This document shows, piece by piece, positions 1-13,499 of a stretch of 64,000 bases of DNA (within the stretch, counting starts at the first letter, position 1; each line of letters begins with the position of its first letter). A program made the translations under genes and the position numbers. The stretch is from Cardinalis cardinalis (taxonomy: Eukaryota > Chordata > Aves > Passeriformes > Cardinalidae): assembly GCA_014549065.1 (NCBI GenBank), contig JACDOX010000333.1, positions 194,569 to 258,568 of the forward strand, in the 5' to 3' direction. The notes under the pieces were generated by a model. That model saw nothing but the letters and a program-made list of their open reading frames with translations. It was not told where the DNA came from and ran no database searches.

Positions 1-2950
1 CTCATCTTCCTGAAAGTAATTTCCACTATGTAAACTGCACAGACTCACTTGAGCCTTCCCACTATGATATTCTGTGCTGATAAATGTTTTAAAAGGGTGA
101 GAGTTGTCCTCAAGCTGCCAGCTGAACTGGCATCCAATGCAGTCCTGAATTTAAGTCACCAACTCCAGCCATCACATCATGTATCTCACATCTAGCTTGG
201 ATGAGAGTGTACTGAGACATGTAGTAAAAAACAGAGCTGTATCCTTTTTTTCTCCCTTTGGATTCTAACAAATGCAAGAGTTTGTGCAAACTGACCCTGT
301 AAATGAACTGGAATGCAGACAGACACTCTCCCAAACTGCTCTGGATGAAATGAGATCCATTCAGCAATAACTGAGTACACACCAATTGTAAAAAACAAAG
401 CTGGTCCGGGAGGCCAGTATGAGGTGATCTTATTTTTCTATGTCATCCTGAAGTGCTGTGCTCATGTGAAAACACACTGTCACAATAATAATTTAGTAAG
501 AAAGTTCTACCTCAGATCAAGACACATAAAAGAGTGGCATGCTGTCTTGCACCGGTGTAAAACTAAAACGGAGAACAAAGTTTCACTGTCTGAAACAGTA
601 ACAGAAGGTACCAGGTTTTCTTCCCCAGAACCACACCAAGGTCCCTTCTCTTTTCTTTAACACTCTAAAGGCCAAGAAATTATTTTCCTCCCTTTCTTTC
701 TCACTGTTCCTTTTATTAAGTCCAACTGTTTCCTGTACAGTACTTGAACAGTTCTGGACTTTGCTTGCAATAATAATCACTCTCCCCTTGCCAGAGAAAG
801 GACAGTTATTTTACAGACATCTTCAATAACAAAATTCATCAGCACAAAAAGCAGAACACATTGAACATTGAAAGAAGAGGTAAAACTTAAATTGTGCAGT
901 AAGATTAAGATTGTGCCATTCAATTCAAATTAAGCAGCAAACAAGACATCACCACACAAAAAATCAGAAAAGTCCCAGAGATCAGTAAAGATTGTGGTAC
1001 TTTGTGTCCATGAGGCGCTAAAAAAGAAACTTCAGTTTTCTTAACTAAAAACATCTGTTTCAGAAGAAATAAAACACCAAATCAAAGGAACAACAGCACA
1101 TGTATTTGTTAGTTTCACAAAATGTATGCTCTGTAGAATACTGTGTAATAATAAAAAGGACTCAGTAATAGACAAATTCCCTGTGATTTGCTATTATTTT
1201 ATACAATGTGGGGAGCTAAGTGCCTTTTGCAGAGCTAGTGTAGTAGGGAATCAAACACAAATCACACCTACAAGAGTAGAACCTAGAGTTCCCAGCTGGG
1301 ATCAGAAATCATACTTCCTAAAATAAAGGAAAATGCATTTTAGCCCCAAATGGTTTAGGGACAGGAAAACTGCCATGAAATTACAAACAGAAACAGATAA
1401 ACAACTTGTGCAAGATCCACTGACAGACAATGGTAACAGCACACAGGAGTAGGAAGAGATATTTGTGTCCTCAGTTATGATGCCAGATATGTTGTCATCT
1501 CATGCTTCCAGTTCCACTGGTTTAGTGCGACTTTGAGCAGACCTGGTCATGCCAGCAGCTGCAGTGCCTTTAAATGCAATGCATTTTAAACACAGCCTTT
1601 GATCCAAAAAGTCCATTAACAATTCTGTAACAAACCAACAGAGATGATTCTATATCTGCCATAATTATATACCAATTCTACAGGGACTTGTAACTGGCCA
1701 TAGCCAAAATAAAATCCTGGAAAGGTTTCAACTTTGACTTTGTCCATTAGTGCTACTTAGGTCCCCTAACAAAGGACACCAGGGACATAATTCCATTGCA
1801 GATTGTTCACACAACAGTGAATTTAACTGTAACAGCCCCTTCCTCAGCCTCTTCATGTGTTTAGGTACTCAGGTTTGCGCTTTACCCAAATATGGTCTCT
1901 TTTGCTCTTTCTACATGTGAAAAATACTCTTCAACTTTACAACCATACCAGTTATGAAAACCTGGTCTACACAAATGTTACTGAAAGTTTTCTATTGTAG
2001 TGTTTAAAAGCTAAAGGATGGCATCTTTTGAAATGTTCCTTATTAGTTTAACTGCGTTGTTTACAGTTAAGTTAATCTAAACNTTGTCTTCAGTAACACC
2101 AAGTATATGAGCACTGAGTGTATCTTAAACTCTGACCAGACACCAATCACAGCAGCTCATAAATACTGCAACAGGATGGCAAAAATTCCATAGGATAAGA
2201 ACTGAGAAAGGCATATGATATCCCAATAGTGAGCCCAACAGTTACATACCAAACAACTAACAACCACAAGTTTATGGGCCTCATTTCCATCAAAACAAAC
2301 TGTCAAATCCTACTGCAATGGCTTTGTTATTTTCCCAGTATATAATCGAAGCTTACAGTAAAAGGTACATAAAGTTAAAACTTACAGCTTTGTTGAACTT
2401 TATCTGGAGGAAACTGATGAAGAAGCTGTCAATTCTTTTTCTTTTTTTAGGTTTGGAATCCAAACTAAGAGACCTCCAAACAAAGTAACATGTACAGAAC
2501 ACGGACACACACACATACACACACAAGTAGCCATGTCCCCTGGGGTTTTGCTGTTGTTTTTCTTACTTTGTTTTATAGGCAATCTTTATAAAAGATTTAA
2601 TTTCATCATATGCATACTATATTAGAGGCATATTTCTAACCATTTTTAATATACTTTAGAAAATCAAAACATAAATCTTGCCTTTGAAAACTTAGCAATG
2701 CTCAACGTATTTAAGGCTCACTAAGCAACTTCAGATTTGTAATAGTCTCTACATTTGAAAAATGCATTAATAAAGTTTACAGATTTTTAAAAAGAGTTCA
2801 CCAGTCTCTCTTAAATATTTAATAGCTTCCCTCCTCCATAAATGTATGCCAGTTTTTCTTTCACCTCTGTTTCATGCATCGTTTCTATGTTGTTTCTTTA
2901 CAAAAGGAACAAAAGTATTAAAAAAACCACAAACAATANTCAGTTCAAAC
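1..2950 (-). other. PARP11 3' UTR and downstream flank
   Basis: No exon-like reading frame is seen. The stretch is AT-rich, unlike the CpG island, and carries a short imperfect (CA)n tract near 2500-2530. Possible minus-strand poly(A) signals are the complement of ATTAAA at 2818-2823 and of AATAAA at 712-717. I cannot tell which is used, so the 3' UTR could be about 130 bp or more than 2 kb. Confidence 0.5.
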
Positions 2951-3264
2951 TTAACAAAATTCTATTAAGTACTCAGGGTAGATTTGGTTGGCATCGAAGA
3001 TGACAAAGATCTTTGGGTTCCAGGTATTATCCACACAGCTGTCATACAAGTTCACAAAGCTTCCATCTTTTGAAGGAGGCCTCATGTATTTTGAATCACC
3101 ACCGATATAGTCACCAGTTAATACACGAGCAAGAAACATGACTTTATCTGGTCTGTGCAGATGAGGCTGCAGGTTCACACCATGAATCTGGAAAGTATCT
3201 CCATGCTTCATGCTCTCTTTGCAGAAATGGCTGGAATATGATGCATCTCTTGCAAAATAGGTCC
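2951..3264 (-). CDS. PARP11: PARP11 last coding exon (C-terminal ART domain)
   Basis: The acceptor (tttgaaag then GGACC) is at 3265-3266. Two bases complete a split glycine codon, followed by 103 residues and TAA. It encodes TYFARDASYSS, the core MFLARVLTGDYIGGDSKYM, and the C-terminal YPEYLIEFC. This part carries the catalytic tyrosine and the NAD-pocket strands. Confidence 0.95.
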
Positions 3265-6200
3265 CTTTCAAATAAAAAAACAAAGAAAATTTGATGACAT
3301 TCTTACCANGACAGTTTGACTACCAGAGCATAGCTATCAACATGATGAAAAATGACATCATTCTTTTACGTTCTTTTACGTTCATTAGGAGTCCTTTTTT
3401 GTTGTTAATTGTTATAACAATATGACCAAGTATTTTTAGTGTGAACATTTTAGTAGGGATATGGTCTTGTGATCAACACTGCTTTGNTGGGCATCCCTTC
3501 CCCATGCTCCCTGGCCCTACCAGCCACTGTGACAATTACATTCCTTACTGCATCCTTAATTACACTTGCCATAAAAGCAGATCTGTATTAAACAGCTCTT
3601 GGGTAAACACAAGGCATGCATCACAAAGTACACACTACAGGGAAGACTTAATGTTGAGCTCTTAACACTTTCACTGTTTTATGTGACAGCAATACTTACC
3701 TTTTCCATACACAGCAGCATGCATCCCATTTATTCTCCAGTCAAAGTTATGAATACATATTGCTTCTACAAATTCATTACTGGTGCCATGAAACAGCATC
3801 TGCTCATTAATTGTTGGAACACCTCTTTTCTTCTTCAGTTGAGCTTTTTTCCTACAGAAAACACACAATAAATACATAATAAATAAATAGCTGTACACAA
3901 TAAATACATAATAAATAAATAGTTATACACAATAATCACATAATAAATAAATAAATAGTTGTATAAACTATTTATAAATATAAACACTAAATTACTACTG
4001 TGAAAACACTGCTGAGGGTACAGACCTAACACATTCCACTTTACAAGTGCCTAGATGACTCTAGGTTTTAAACACGTCGGAATTCTTAAGGTACATATTT
4101 AGAAATCACATATTTCTGAATGCTGTAGGACTATTTTCCCACATAGAATAAGATTATAAAAAAAAAGGTCTTTCAACACCGATTTTATCAACATTGTTCA
4201 TGTGTTATTAGTTTCAGTGTGGTCATTTTCAGCAGATACATCTTTAAAAGAAAGGCAATTTTGCACATTTTGTTTCCTCCACCTGCTTTAATGTCATGGT
4301 GGAAGGGATAACAAAGTTGGTAGATTATGAAGTACTAGGCAAACCAGNAAAAACTGATCTAAGGGCTAGTTATGCTGAACATCTGAAATTTCTTCAACCA
4401 GAGCCCTGTNTTGTTGGCTGTTGATCTCTGACAATATATAAATGTAGCCTTGAGTAATTTCTTTTGAAACAGGGGAATGGAACAGATTTATAGAAAAAGT
4501 GAATAATCAATAAAAAGATGTTCTGTGAGTCCTTTACTATCTCTGACCAGTTATTTTCATAAAGTCAATTTAGAATCATTATTAATATAGGAACTATTGT
4601 AAGAGCCAAATGTGTTCTGACCACTACAGTGATGCAAATAATCATTCAAGCAATGATCAATCAATTAAATCAATTGATCTTATCACTTTTTCGAAACCAT
4701 AAAAATTTAAGTGGCAATTGTTCCTCCTAAGCAATAAAATATACTGGGCNCACTGGCAAGCTGGTTGGGCAGAATACAGAAATGCCACAACAGAATGCAG
4801 AAATGCCACAACAAATAGCAAATTACTTTGGTAATTTCGAACAGAAATCAAGGGGTCCAACTGTTATAAAAAGCATCACCTTAGCACCTTGTACAAGCAG
4901 TGACAAGATAATCCAGTTCAACAAAATTAANTTGACCCAGCACTGTGAAAATTCTCGTTCAGCCAATTCACTCAATGAAAGGTAAAACCTACAGCAAAAC
5001 TAAATACCCAGAGACATGCTCCTTGTACCTATGTAAGCACATAAGCTTTTTCTAAAACTGGTCAGCAATCTCACTGACCNACACCTTTTTTTACTTGTTG
5101 TACTCCTCGACAACTCCAAACTGAGATGCTAGACTAAGCATCATGCTCTTTTCAACTTTCCTACCTGGGACACCAGAAGAAGTGAATTTGAAATGCTGGA
5201 ATACCTACTGCTTTGTAATATACTACCAGGCAATAATTTCTTCACCAGTATGTGCAAGCCTACAGCACTGTCTTGTGACCCAAGGGCAGGACCCGGCATT
5301 TTACCTTACTGAACCTCACAACTGGACTCAGCCCATGGATCCAACCTGTGCAGATCCCTCTGGAGAGCCTTCCTGCCCTCCAGCANATCCACACTCCCAC
5401 CCAGCTTGATGACATTTGCAAACTTACTGAGGGTGCCCTTGATCCCCTTGTCCTGATCCCAGATAAAGATATTATACAGGACTGCCCTCAACACTGAGCC
5501 CTGGGGACCCCACTGGTGACCAGCTGGATGTAGCTCCATTCACCACCTCTCCCTGGGCCTGCCTATCCAGACAGCTTTTTACCCAGCAAACAGTGCACCT
5601 GTCTGAGCCATGAGCAGCCAGATTCTCCAGGAGAATGTTGTGGGAAAACAGTGTCAAAGGCTCTACTGAAGTCCAGGTAAAAAATAACTGCAGCCTTTCC
5701 CTCATCCATTTAGTGGGTCACCCTGTCATAGAAGGAGGTGAGGTTGGTCATCAAGCAGGACNTGCCTTTCCTAAACTTATCCTGGCTGGGCCTGACTCCT
5801 GGTTGTTCTGCACATGCTGTGTGATGGCCCTCAGGATGAGCTGTTTCTTGACCTTCCCTGGCACTGAGCTCAGGCCTGACAGGCCTGTAGTTCTCTGGAT
5901 CCTCCTTCCAGCTCTTCTTGTGCATGGGCATCTCNCTTGCTCAACCCCAGCCAACTGGGACCTCCCCAGTGAGCCAGGACTGCTGGTAAATGGTNGAAAG
6001 TGGCTCAGTGAGCACCCCCGCAGCTCCCTTGGTACCCTCCAGTAGAGTCCATCCATTCCCATAGACTTGTGTGGGGTAGCAGGTTCCATTTTCTCTTGGA
6101 TTATGAGGGCTGCATTTTGCTCCCCACTTCTGTCTACCAGCTCAGGGTCTGGGTGCCCAGATAACAACTGGTCCTAGTATTAATGCCTTTGCTGCCTCAG

Positions 6201-9200
6201 TCTTTTCCTCATCCTTTGTCACTATGTTTCCCCCATATCCAGTAAAGGACAGAGATTCTCTATAGCCCTCCTTTTCTTGATGATTTATTTAAAAAAAATT
6301 ATTGTCTTCGACAGCAGTGGCCAAATTAGGTTCTGATTGGGCTTTGGTCCTTCTAATTTTCTCCCTGCAAAACATCTCAACATCCTTTACTCCTCCTGAG
6401 TTGCCTGCCCCTTCTTCCCAAGGTCATAAACCCTCTTTTTTGACTGAATTCCAGCCAAAGTTCTCTGTTCAGCCAGGATGATCTTATTCCTCATCTACTT
6501 GTCTTTCAGTACATGGGGACAGCCTGCTCTAGAGCCTTTAGGATTTCCCTTTTGAAGAGTGTCCAGCCTTCCTGGACTCGTCTGCCCTTCAGGACTGCCT
6601 CACAAGGGACTCTGTCAAACAATCTCCTGAACAACCTGAAGTTTGACCTCTGGAAGTCCAAGGCAGCAGTTCTGCTGACCCTCTTCCTTATTCCATCAAG
6701 ATGAAAAAGAAACTTAATTAAAAGTTGGGTAACTCTCTTAACNATTAACATATATAAGGAATTTCACTTCCTCACACATGTTGATATAGCTTTAAATTAA
6801 CAATAAATGACACATCTTTAAGAAAATCGTGTAACTTATGCAAGATTTTAGTATACATCTGGTTGGTTATTTCCTCACTCTTTAACTTAGTCTAGATTTC
6901 TTTATTAGAGTAAAACATCTTTAAACCTCCTGATATGCACTCCTTCCTACAAAAGACANAAATAACTTTTGTCAAGTACGATTGCTTAAGACTGACACCA
7001 ANAAATAAGTGGATACCAAACTGGGCACTTCCTAGTTCTTCCAGACCAGCACAATATGCAGAGGGAAAAGCCAAGAACTTAAAAGAAGGTTTTATAGGAC
7101 ATTAAATTTAAAAGAATTGCATGAATTTGTGTTCATTAGACACCTAATTCTGTCCTATGCTTCATAAAATTGAGAATTTAACAAGACTGAAACATTAATT
7201 TGCTTTGTTCAGTAAAAATTAAAATAATACAAGCCTCTCAAGGAATCATTTTACAAAAAGCTAATTTTCCTCTGCTTACTTCACTGTAAAGATCATGGGC
7301 ATCTACCACAAAGATATTCTGAACACCTTAAATACATTATCTATTCTACAGCTTTATCTAATGCATTTCTACAAGTATTCAATTTTTGCACCTGTAGAAG
7401 CTACACAGTCTTGAAAATTAAATTTTGAATAAAGAGAAATGACAAATAAGAAAATTTTTAAAAGTTAAAATGTAACAAAAATTTCATTAATAGTAAAAAC
7501 AGTTACANGTATTTCTGCTGCATGACTTAAAACTTTTCTCCAGTAACAATCCTAAAACTGTTGGTTTTAGAAATAATCTCACCTGCAAAAAAACTCCCAC
7601 AAGTCTAGATTTTGTATTCTCTTAATTCTTTTAATTCGGTGGCTATCCATTGTTTTTCCAAAGAGACTAGAAACTTCATTATATTCATTTGTTTTCTTTT
7701 GCAATGGAATAAGCTGGAAAAAAAGAGGTTAGTGCGATTTCAATTCGATGCATTATTTCGTTGTCACATGTTTTTGACAAGTTGCATACAAACTCTTACC
7801 TGGTATGGCTCCTCAGTATTTACATTCTCCCAGTGGGAAGGCACAGGGATAGCCTCATTTTCACAGATGAAACTTCAAACAAAAAAGGTAAAAGCACATC
7901 ACTTCAAAGACATGAGGCATTTTCTTCCTGTCAAACTCCTGCTCCAAACAACACAGTATGCAAAAAAAGCAAACCCCCATGAAGTTTATACAGAGCTACT
8001 AAAAAATAGCGGTCAAAGCACATGCACTACATACATTGAAGCTCTTAAGCCTTAAAACTGGGACTAAAAGAAGAAATCTCCTGAAAGTAAAAAATGTCAC
8101 CACATGGAAATAAGAGTACTGAATGCAATTATTCAAAGAACAAAGTAAATTGCCACGTCATTGTATGCACTACTTAGCAAATACCTACTGAAAAAACGTT
8201 GGCACTTCAAAAACAGTCTTCTCGAAAGTCAGTGTAAACAGATTGCTACTACATTTCTTATGACAAATGACAAATTTCTTTTTTAATGTATAACCACACT
8301 ACAATTCAGAACTAAATTTTTTCTCAGAAACTATCTGGGGAAAAAATCCACATATCTCATGTACTCAATTTCACCTGCACAGCTCAGTTTTGTGAGCTCC
8401 ACCTTTACATCAGCTCAGCTTTACATCTAGTGACTGATCAAATGGCAAGAAACTGACAATCTAAAGCAATTAAACTCATAANAGAATTATTACAACACAA
8501 TTTCTTAAACTCCAAGTAAGTTTAGAGAAAATGAGTAAAATATAGGCCCAACATACAACTCACCTTTTTTTTGCTGTTACAATACTACTTCTAAATAATT
8601 TATGGAGTCACTGGATTCCATTTTTTGGTGCTGCTTCCCTGCAGCAATTCTCATTCAACAGGTATTCAGAGCAAGTGACTCCAAAAGCAAATAAATATAA
8701 ACAATAAAGATAAAACACTTTGGTTTAATTTTACTTAGAAGAAGCAGGAATGAAAGAAAAATAAGGAGTCTTCCTCTTATTTCCTTACCTGAATGAATTG
8801 ATTGCAAAGGGAGCTCGCTTTATTGGACGTTGTTTAAGGGTAGTTAGGTTGATTTGTTTCATCACTGAGCATAAAACAAGAATTAGGAAGAAATTTTTGG
8901 GAATTCATCTACAGCATATGAAACATTTAAGTATCATTATTTAAAAGAATGTTACTATACCCTAAGCTACTTGACAGGAATCCTATTTCAACAAGTAACC
9001 AATCAGCATTTTCAATAAATATATCTAAATGCATTGTCATTTACATGAGTTGGGAAAATGTCCAAATATTACACACACAAAAGATATATTTTAAAAATAT
9101 CCATCTAACATTCAGCCCCACTAAATCACAGGCAGGACTTCCACTGACTTGAAAGGGATGACAAAGAATACACTATTCTTACTGTAAGACATCATGGCCT

Positions 9201-10464
9201 AAAGACAGTAACATAAAAACTGTTCTTTAACATTTGCTTATAGTGTAGTGTTTTTATTCCGGATGCAAAACACAGTTTTTAATAAAAAGACATTTCAACA
9301 CAAGTAAGCATAAAACTCCTTGTATTGTTAGATATCATGTCACTGCCAGTATATTGCTGTTTAACCCAGTCCCCAGTTTCTGTATTTGAAATACTTGAAA
9401 TTTGAATATGTATATTGGAATATGTATTTATTTCCTTAATTTCCCATATTTAAGCATATAGCTCTTTTGTAATTTAATCAGAAAATAAACCATCTATGAA
9501 TAGAAAAACTAAAAAACAGTTACTAGAACACACCTGTCAACAAAGAACAGATTACCTTTACAATTAGTTACATACATTAGAAACCTGTAATACTCTGTAA
9601 TTTACAAGAACAGCGTAAGCAAGATCTTTACAATCTACCAGTAAATCCTTTTGCCTATCTCCTTGCTATTCTGAGAACAGAACTGGCTTCAACTACCTGC
9701 TGAATTATTAAATCATTCTGATGCCAGTATTTTGCAGGCAGCCTCCTTTACAGCAGTGTTCCTCATACAGAATGAATGGAAGAGGTTTTCCAAGCTTACA
9801 GGCAGTTGCACATTAAAGAAAAAAGGTTCAACCTTCCCAGTTCAAGAGATGTATCCTACATGCCACCTGCAGCTGGAGCAAGCAGTAGGAACTCCAATGC
9901 AGTGCTATTAAACAAAACTTGCTACTTCATTAATAAACTACACAAAAAAATGTAACAGAGCAGTTGTTTCTAAAAACTCCTATGTACTTTCCAGTAAAAA
10001 AGACATTCTTAATCATGTTTTCACACCAGATATGAAGACAATAACCTGCTGAATGAACAAATGTGCTGGTGTATCTGAGACCTTCTATTGTTTGAATTTA
10101 CTCTTTGGCAAGACACATACCTGAAAAGTCCAGTGTGTAGTTAAACTTTGCAGTGGTAAAAGACAGAGATCCATGGGGGTCTGTTCGGAAACTCCTTTCA
10201 ATATCTTCACTGCTGATAGAGCAGTGACTGTTTGAGTCAGTCTTCAAAATAAAAGAAAAAGCACATTAAGACAAACTCAGCCATAGGTAATTTGAGGTAT
10301 GGGATCCATCAGGGCCAATATAACTGCATAGTATTTACCTGAAACATATGCCATTTACCACACTCTGCCAAATAAAACCAGCCCCACTGGGTATCAGAGG
10401 TATCCATGTCTTCTACTGAACTTTCCATCTTTGCAAACACATCTTCTGATGGTCCTTGAAGCAT
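2951..10464 (-). CDS. PARP11: PARP11, mono-ADP-ribosyltransferase (spliced, 7 coding exons found)
   Basis: Seven exons on the minus strand join in phase with GT-AG introns: 10339-10467, 10121-10241, 8789-8864, 7800-7872, 7583-7713, 3700-3851 and 2951-3264 (TAA at 2951-2953). From the ATG at 10462-10464 this gives about 330 residues with no stop; human PARP11 is 331 or 338 depending on the start. A WWE domain (about residues 24-105, starting near QWGWFYLAECGKW) precedes the ART catalytic domain (about 120-330). H197 of LFHGTS and Y229 of GTYFARD are the visible catalytic His and Tyr. The family transfers single ADP-ribose units from NAD+ to proteins and acts at the nuclear envelope and in interferon signalling (family knowledge). 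No Glu is assigned at the third catalytic position; the family is described as H-Y-I. A further upstream coding exon may lie in the N run at 13830-14063. Identity rests on close similarity along the whole length. Confidence 0.95.
3700..3851 (-). CDS. PARP11: PARP11 coding exon (LFHGTS catalytic histidine)
   Basis: 152 bp between the acceptor ttttctgtag and the donor gtaagtatt. It encodes KKAQLKKKRGVP, the LFHGTS motif with catalytic His197, and ends in YGKG split after the first base. The acceptor lies only 6 bases from an AT-rich tandem repeat (see 3864-3965). Confidence 0.95.
3864..3965. repeat. AT-rich tandem repeat, 3 copies of about 32 bp
   Basis: Units lie at 3864-3895, 3896-3927 and 3928-3965 (32, 32 and 38 bp). 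Each starts cacaataa and ends in aataaatag plus a short variable tail. The array is in a PARP11 intron directly upstream, in gene orientation, of the exon 3700-3851 acceptor. Confidence 0.9.
5300..6705 (-). mobile_element. CR1 LINE fragment with decayed reverse transcriptase
   Basis: Minus-strand frames between about 5.3 and 6.2 kb match the CR1 ORF2 reverse transcriptase in order: a KEDPENYRPV-type block, a LILRAITQHV-like block, then GSVLRAVLYNIFIWDQ and GTLSKFANVIKLGG. They are broken by stops, frameshifts and N bases. The upstream part to about 6.7 kb continues CR1-like sequence. The copy lies in a PARP11 intron, is inactive and lacks both full ends. Boundaries are estimates. Confidence 0.85.
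7583..7713 (-). CDS. PARP11: PARP11 coding exon (linker to ART domain)
   Basis: 131 bp, acceptor tttttccag, donor gtgagatt. It encodes LIPLQKKTNEYNE, SSLFGKTMDSHRIKRIKRI and QNLDLWEFFC plus two bases of a split arginine codon. It matches PARP11 between the WWE and catalytic core regions. Confidence 0.95.
7800..7872 (-). CDS. PARP11: PARP11 coding exon (short)
   Basis: 73 bp, acceptor tttgaag, donor gtaagagt. One base completes a serine codon, then 24 residues FICENEAIP to ENVNTEEPYQ. Phase is consistent with both neighbouring exons. Confidence 0.93.
8789..8864 (-). CDS. PARP11: PARP11 coding exon (end of WWE region)
   Basis: 76 bp, acceptor tatgctcag, donor gtaaggaa. It encodes MKQINLTTLKQRPIKRAPF and INSF with split codons at each edge (valine in, serine out). 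Position and phase fit the family. Confidence 0.94.
10121..10241 (-). CDS. PARP11: PARP11 coding exon (WWE domain)
   Basis: 121 bp, acceptor attttgaag, donor gtatgtgtc. It encodes TDSNSHCSISSEDIERSF and then SLSFTTAKFNYTLDFS plus one base. This is the second half of the WWE fold, which in PARPs binds ADP-ribose-type ligands. Confidence 0.95.
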
Positions 10465-10467
10465 TTC
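10339..10467 (-). CDS. PARP11: PARP11 coding exon with likely start ATG (WWE domain start)
   Basis: 129 bp, acceptor gaatgtttcag, donor gtaaatact. The frame is open from the acceptor (E-M-L-Q-G-P), so either the ATG at 10462-10464 is the start (G at -3) or an upstream exon adds a few residues, as in the longer human isoform. It carries DMDTSDTQWGWFYLAECGKW, the WWE signature. Confidence 0.93.
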
Positions 10468-13116
10468 CTGAAACATTCACACACATACACACAAATAAAG
10501 TTTAGATAAATTTATTAAAAAAGCAAAATAAAGTGCATTTGTAATAACTACAAAAAAAAAATCCTATCAGGCTGAGGACTGATCTGTTCTTTCTTTTCCA
10601 GAGAAAAAATTCTCAATTTGCTANTCATCCAGTATTATCTTTTAACTTAGCTAAACACTTTCAAAATTTTCTTAATTGTCTGTAAAGTGTGACAGTAAAG
10701 GCAAGAGCTATAGGCTTTATGTGATCAAAGAGAGGTGCTGAATTTCGTACTGACGGTTGTAGGACCAAGGCCACTCAGAAATATACAACAGGCTCNTCAT
10801 TCCTACTTCTCAAGAAAGAGATGTTGGGGTTACATCCAGCAGCTTGATGGAAACACCTACTAGGTACTCACCAGCAGTGAACAAATCAGACTGGAAATCA
10901 ATAATTGTAAGAAAAAAAAAATAAGACTAAGACAAAGAATACAATTATTTAACTGTGAAAGACCACAGTAGATTATTCCTTCCCACTGCATGAAGAAGAA
11001 TTTTCCCCTGAATGCACTCACTTAAAAATGACATAGTAAAATTCCTGATACTCTGTACTTGTATTTATAGAAAAGGTTCACACCAAAAGCCAGACTGGCT
11101 CCCACACAAGCAATGACTNCCACAGCTGGGATTCTGAAGGATGGAAGAAAAAGAACTGAGGAGAGGATACAGCAGAGGTCTACAAAATCATGACAAAACC
11201 AAATAGGGAATAAAGAATCACATTTTCTTCTGCCATATGGAAGAGACACCTATTGAAGGTTGCACATGTCAAGTTCAAAGTAAGTAAAAGAAAAACTTCA
11301 TGAACCAGATGGCAACCTATGGAATTTCTTTTCATGGTATGGTGTGGATGCTGCAAACTTATGGAAGCTGAAAAAGCAGCTAGACAAGTTTATGTCTACC
11401 AAGAGCTATGCCAGAATACCTTTAGAAGAACAGTCCCTGCCAGAATTCAGCTCATTCTTTGTTCGCCAATAAAACATTCTGAAAATATTAAATTCTGAAA
11501 ACTCTGAAAGTGCTCACCTCTATTTGCATGTATTTCCTAATGTGTCAACTTTCTGCAACAACCTCCCCAAGCAAAAATTCTAAGTAAGTTTCAGGGAATC
11601 TTTCAGACAAAAAACTTGCCCCACACCCAGAAAAGGTCAGCAATTCATCTACTCTGTTTAAGCAAAACACTTTGGCACTCTCCTTAAATATGTCCTCAAG
11701 TTCACTTTTTTCCAAGAAGTGAAACAACACCCTTCAGCACAAGTCAAACAATGTGCAGTTAGTATCCTGGATGCTTCAGTTGTTTCCTGGTCACTTCAAC
11801 CCAGAAAAAATAGAGACCTGAAGAAGACAAATACCAGAGACTAAAAGTAGGCATCCCCGTTCTGGCCAGTGCTACTGGGGCAGCAGTTCAGAGCAGGAGG
11901 CACTTCTGGCACCACCCTTCATCCCCCATTTTTCCCAACCTAGTTGTATTTCTGTAGTTGTTTGAGAAAAAAAAATAAATCTGAGAAACCTCTTATCAGG
12001 GGAATCAAAGTGGATCTCCAAAACATCACCAAATTGCAGAATCTGAGGGCAAGCCTACTTCAGTGAAAGCCTACCCGAGGCTCCATGCATGGATTGCTGC
12101 CTGAAGTTCAAGCAGCACTACACAAAAGGTTCATCAGCTGCTCAGAAAAAGTATTTTGAAAGAGATAAGAAAACCATTCTCTGCTTCAGAGGGCATCTGT
12201 CAGCTTTTCTTCTGTTACCCACAGGAACACAGCCACAGAGCCTATACTCTCTCAGTGTTAAAAGCACAACTGGCCAATACCTTTTGGTGAAAATCTTTCA
12301 CCTTCAATTTGATTCTTCCTCTTGGATAAGTATTTGACTATGTTCTATCCTACTGAGAGCAGGCAGAGGTAGGCTGCACTCCTTTAAAGCTGAGGAAAGC
12401 AACTGAGGCTTTTCTTGGTAATGTTTCNTTTCCTCATGCTCCCATTAAAGTAGCAGGCTCAGCTCCCTCCCAGCCCATTAGTTCAGGGCCTTGACTCTGA
12501 TAGTCAAACCAATGATGCCTTCTGAACAAGAGGANATGCCTTTACAAGCAGGGAAGGCATGATTATCTGTGCCAGACAACACACTTAGAGTCCTCCAGGG
12601 GCATCTCATTATTCTTTCCAGAATAAACCATTTAATAAGGAGATAGTTATTCCCACGGCTTTCAAAAACGTTACATTCAACCCACATATTTGTACCCTCA
12701 TCACAAAGCCTAGGGTAAACAGGTAGATTCCAGGATACTTTAGAAGTGTGGAAGAAACATGTGAAGGCATTAATATGAAAAGCCATAAAAATAAGAGAAC
12801 TGTTCTCAAAGGTGACACAAATACAAAATGTTCGAAGGAATTACTGATTAATTCAAAACCAAATGCACCCCATTTAAAAGCACTAGGTAGCATTTTGAGA
12901 AGGGTCTCAACTCCCATCATTAGCACTGTTTCTATTGGTCCAGGAGCTACCAGAACAGCTCAAATCAAACAAATGTCTAAGGAAAAACATCCTCCTAAAC
13001 AGGAATAGCACTTGATGTGTGCAGTGACTGAATGGCTTTAGTACTACTGACCATGCACTTCCTCTTTTTTCCATAAGCACTTCATGTTCGACTGATATAT
13101 ATCCTTCAGTGTGCAG
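10468..13116 (-). other. PARP11 first intron, non-coding
   Basis: Non-coding sequence between the exon at 10339-10467 and the CR1 fragment near 13.1 kb. Short open frames occur in both strands but none has family similarity, splice-consistent phase or conserved-looking composition. No RNA gene is recognised. Confidence 0.6.
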
Positions 13117-13320
13117 ACTCAGAGAATGCTTTAGGTTAGAAGAGAACTTTAAGATCATCTGGTTTCAATCCCCCTGCCATGGGCAGGGACACCTTCTACT
13201 GGAGCAGGTTGCTGCAAATCCCATCCAACCTGGCTCTGAACACCCCCAGGGACGGTGCATCCACAGCTTCTCTGGGCAACCTGTGCCAGGGTCTCACCAT
13301 CCGGATGATCACAAACACAG
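13117..13320 (-). mobile_element. CR1 LINE 3' end fragment
   Basis: The stretch reads as the reverse complement of a CR1 3' end. It includes the degenerate terminal repeat (agagaatgcttt), then the aagatcatctggtt block, the gagcaggttgctgcaaatcc block and tctctgggcaacctgtgcca. It lies in PARP11 intron 1, just upstream (in window order) of the CpG island. Confidence 0.85.
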
Positions 13321-13499
13321 CAGCATCCCAATGGACTACTGTGTCTGGATCCCTGTGCTGCCTGCTTCACCTGGCACACCGTGCTTTATTGCCAAAGGCT
13401 CTTCTCCCTACATGNATCGACTCGGTACAAGTATCCAGCTGGGAACGCAGGCAGGGTACTGCTAAGGGAATCTGGCTCTTCCTTAGAGAACATGACACG

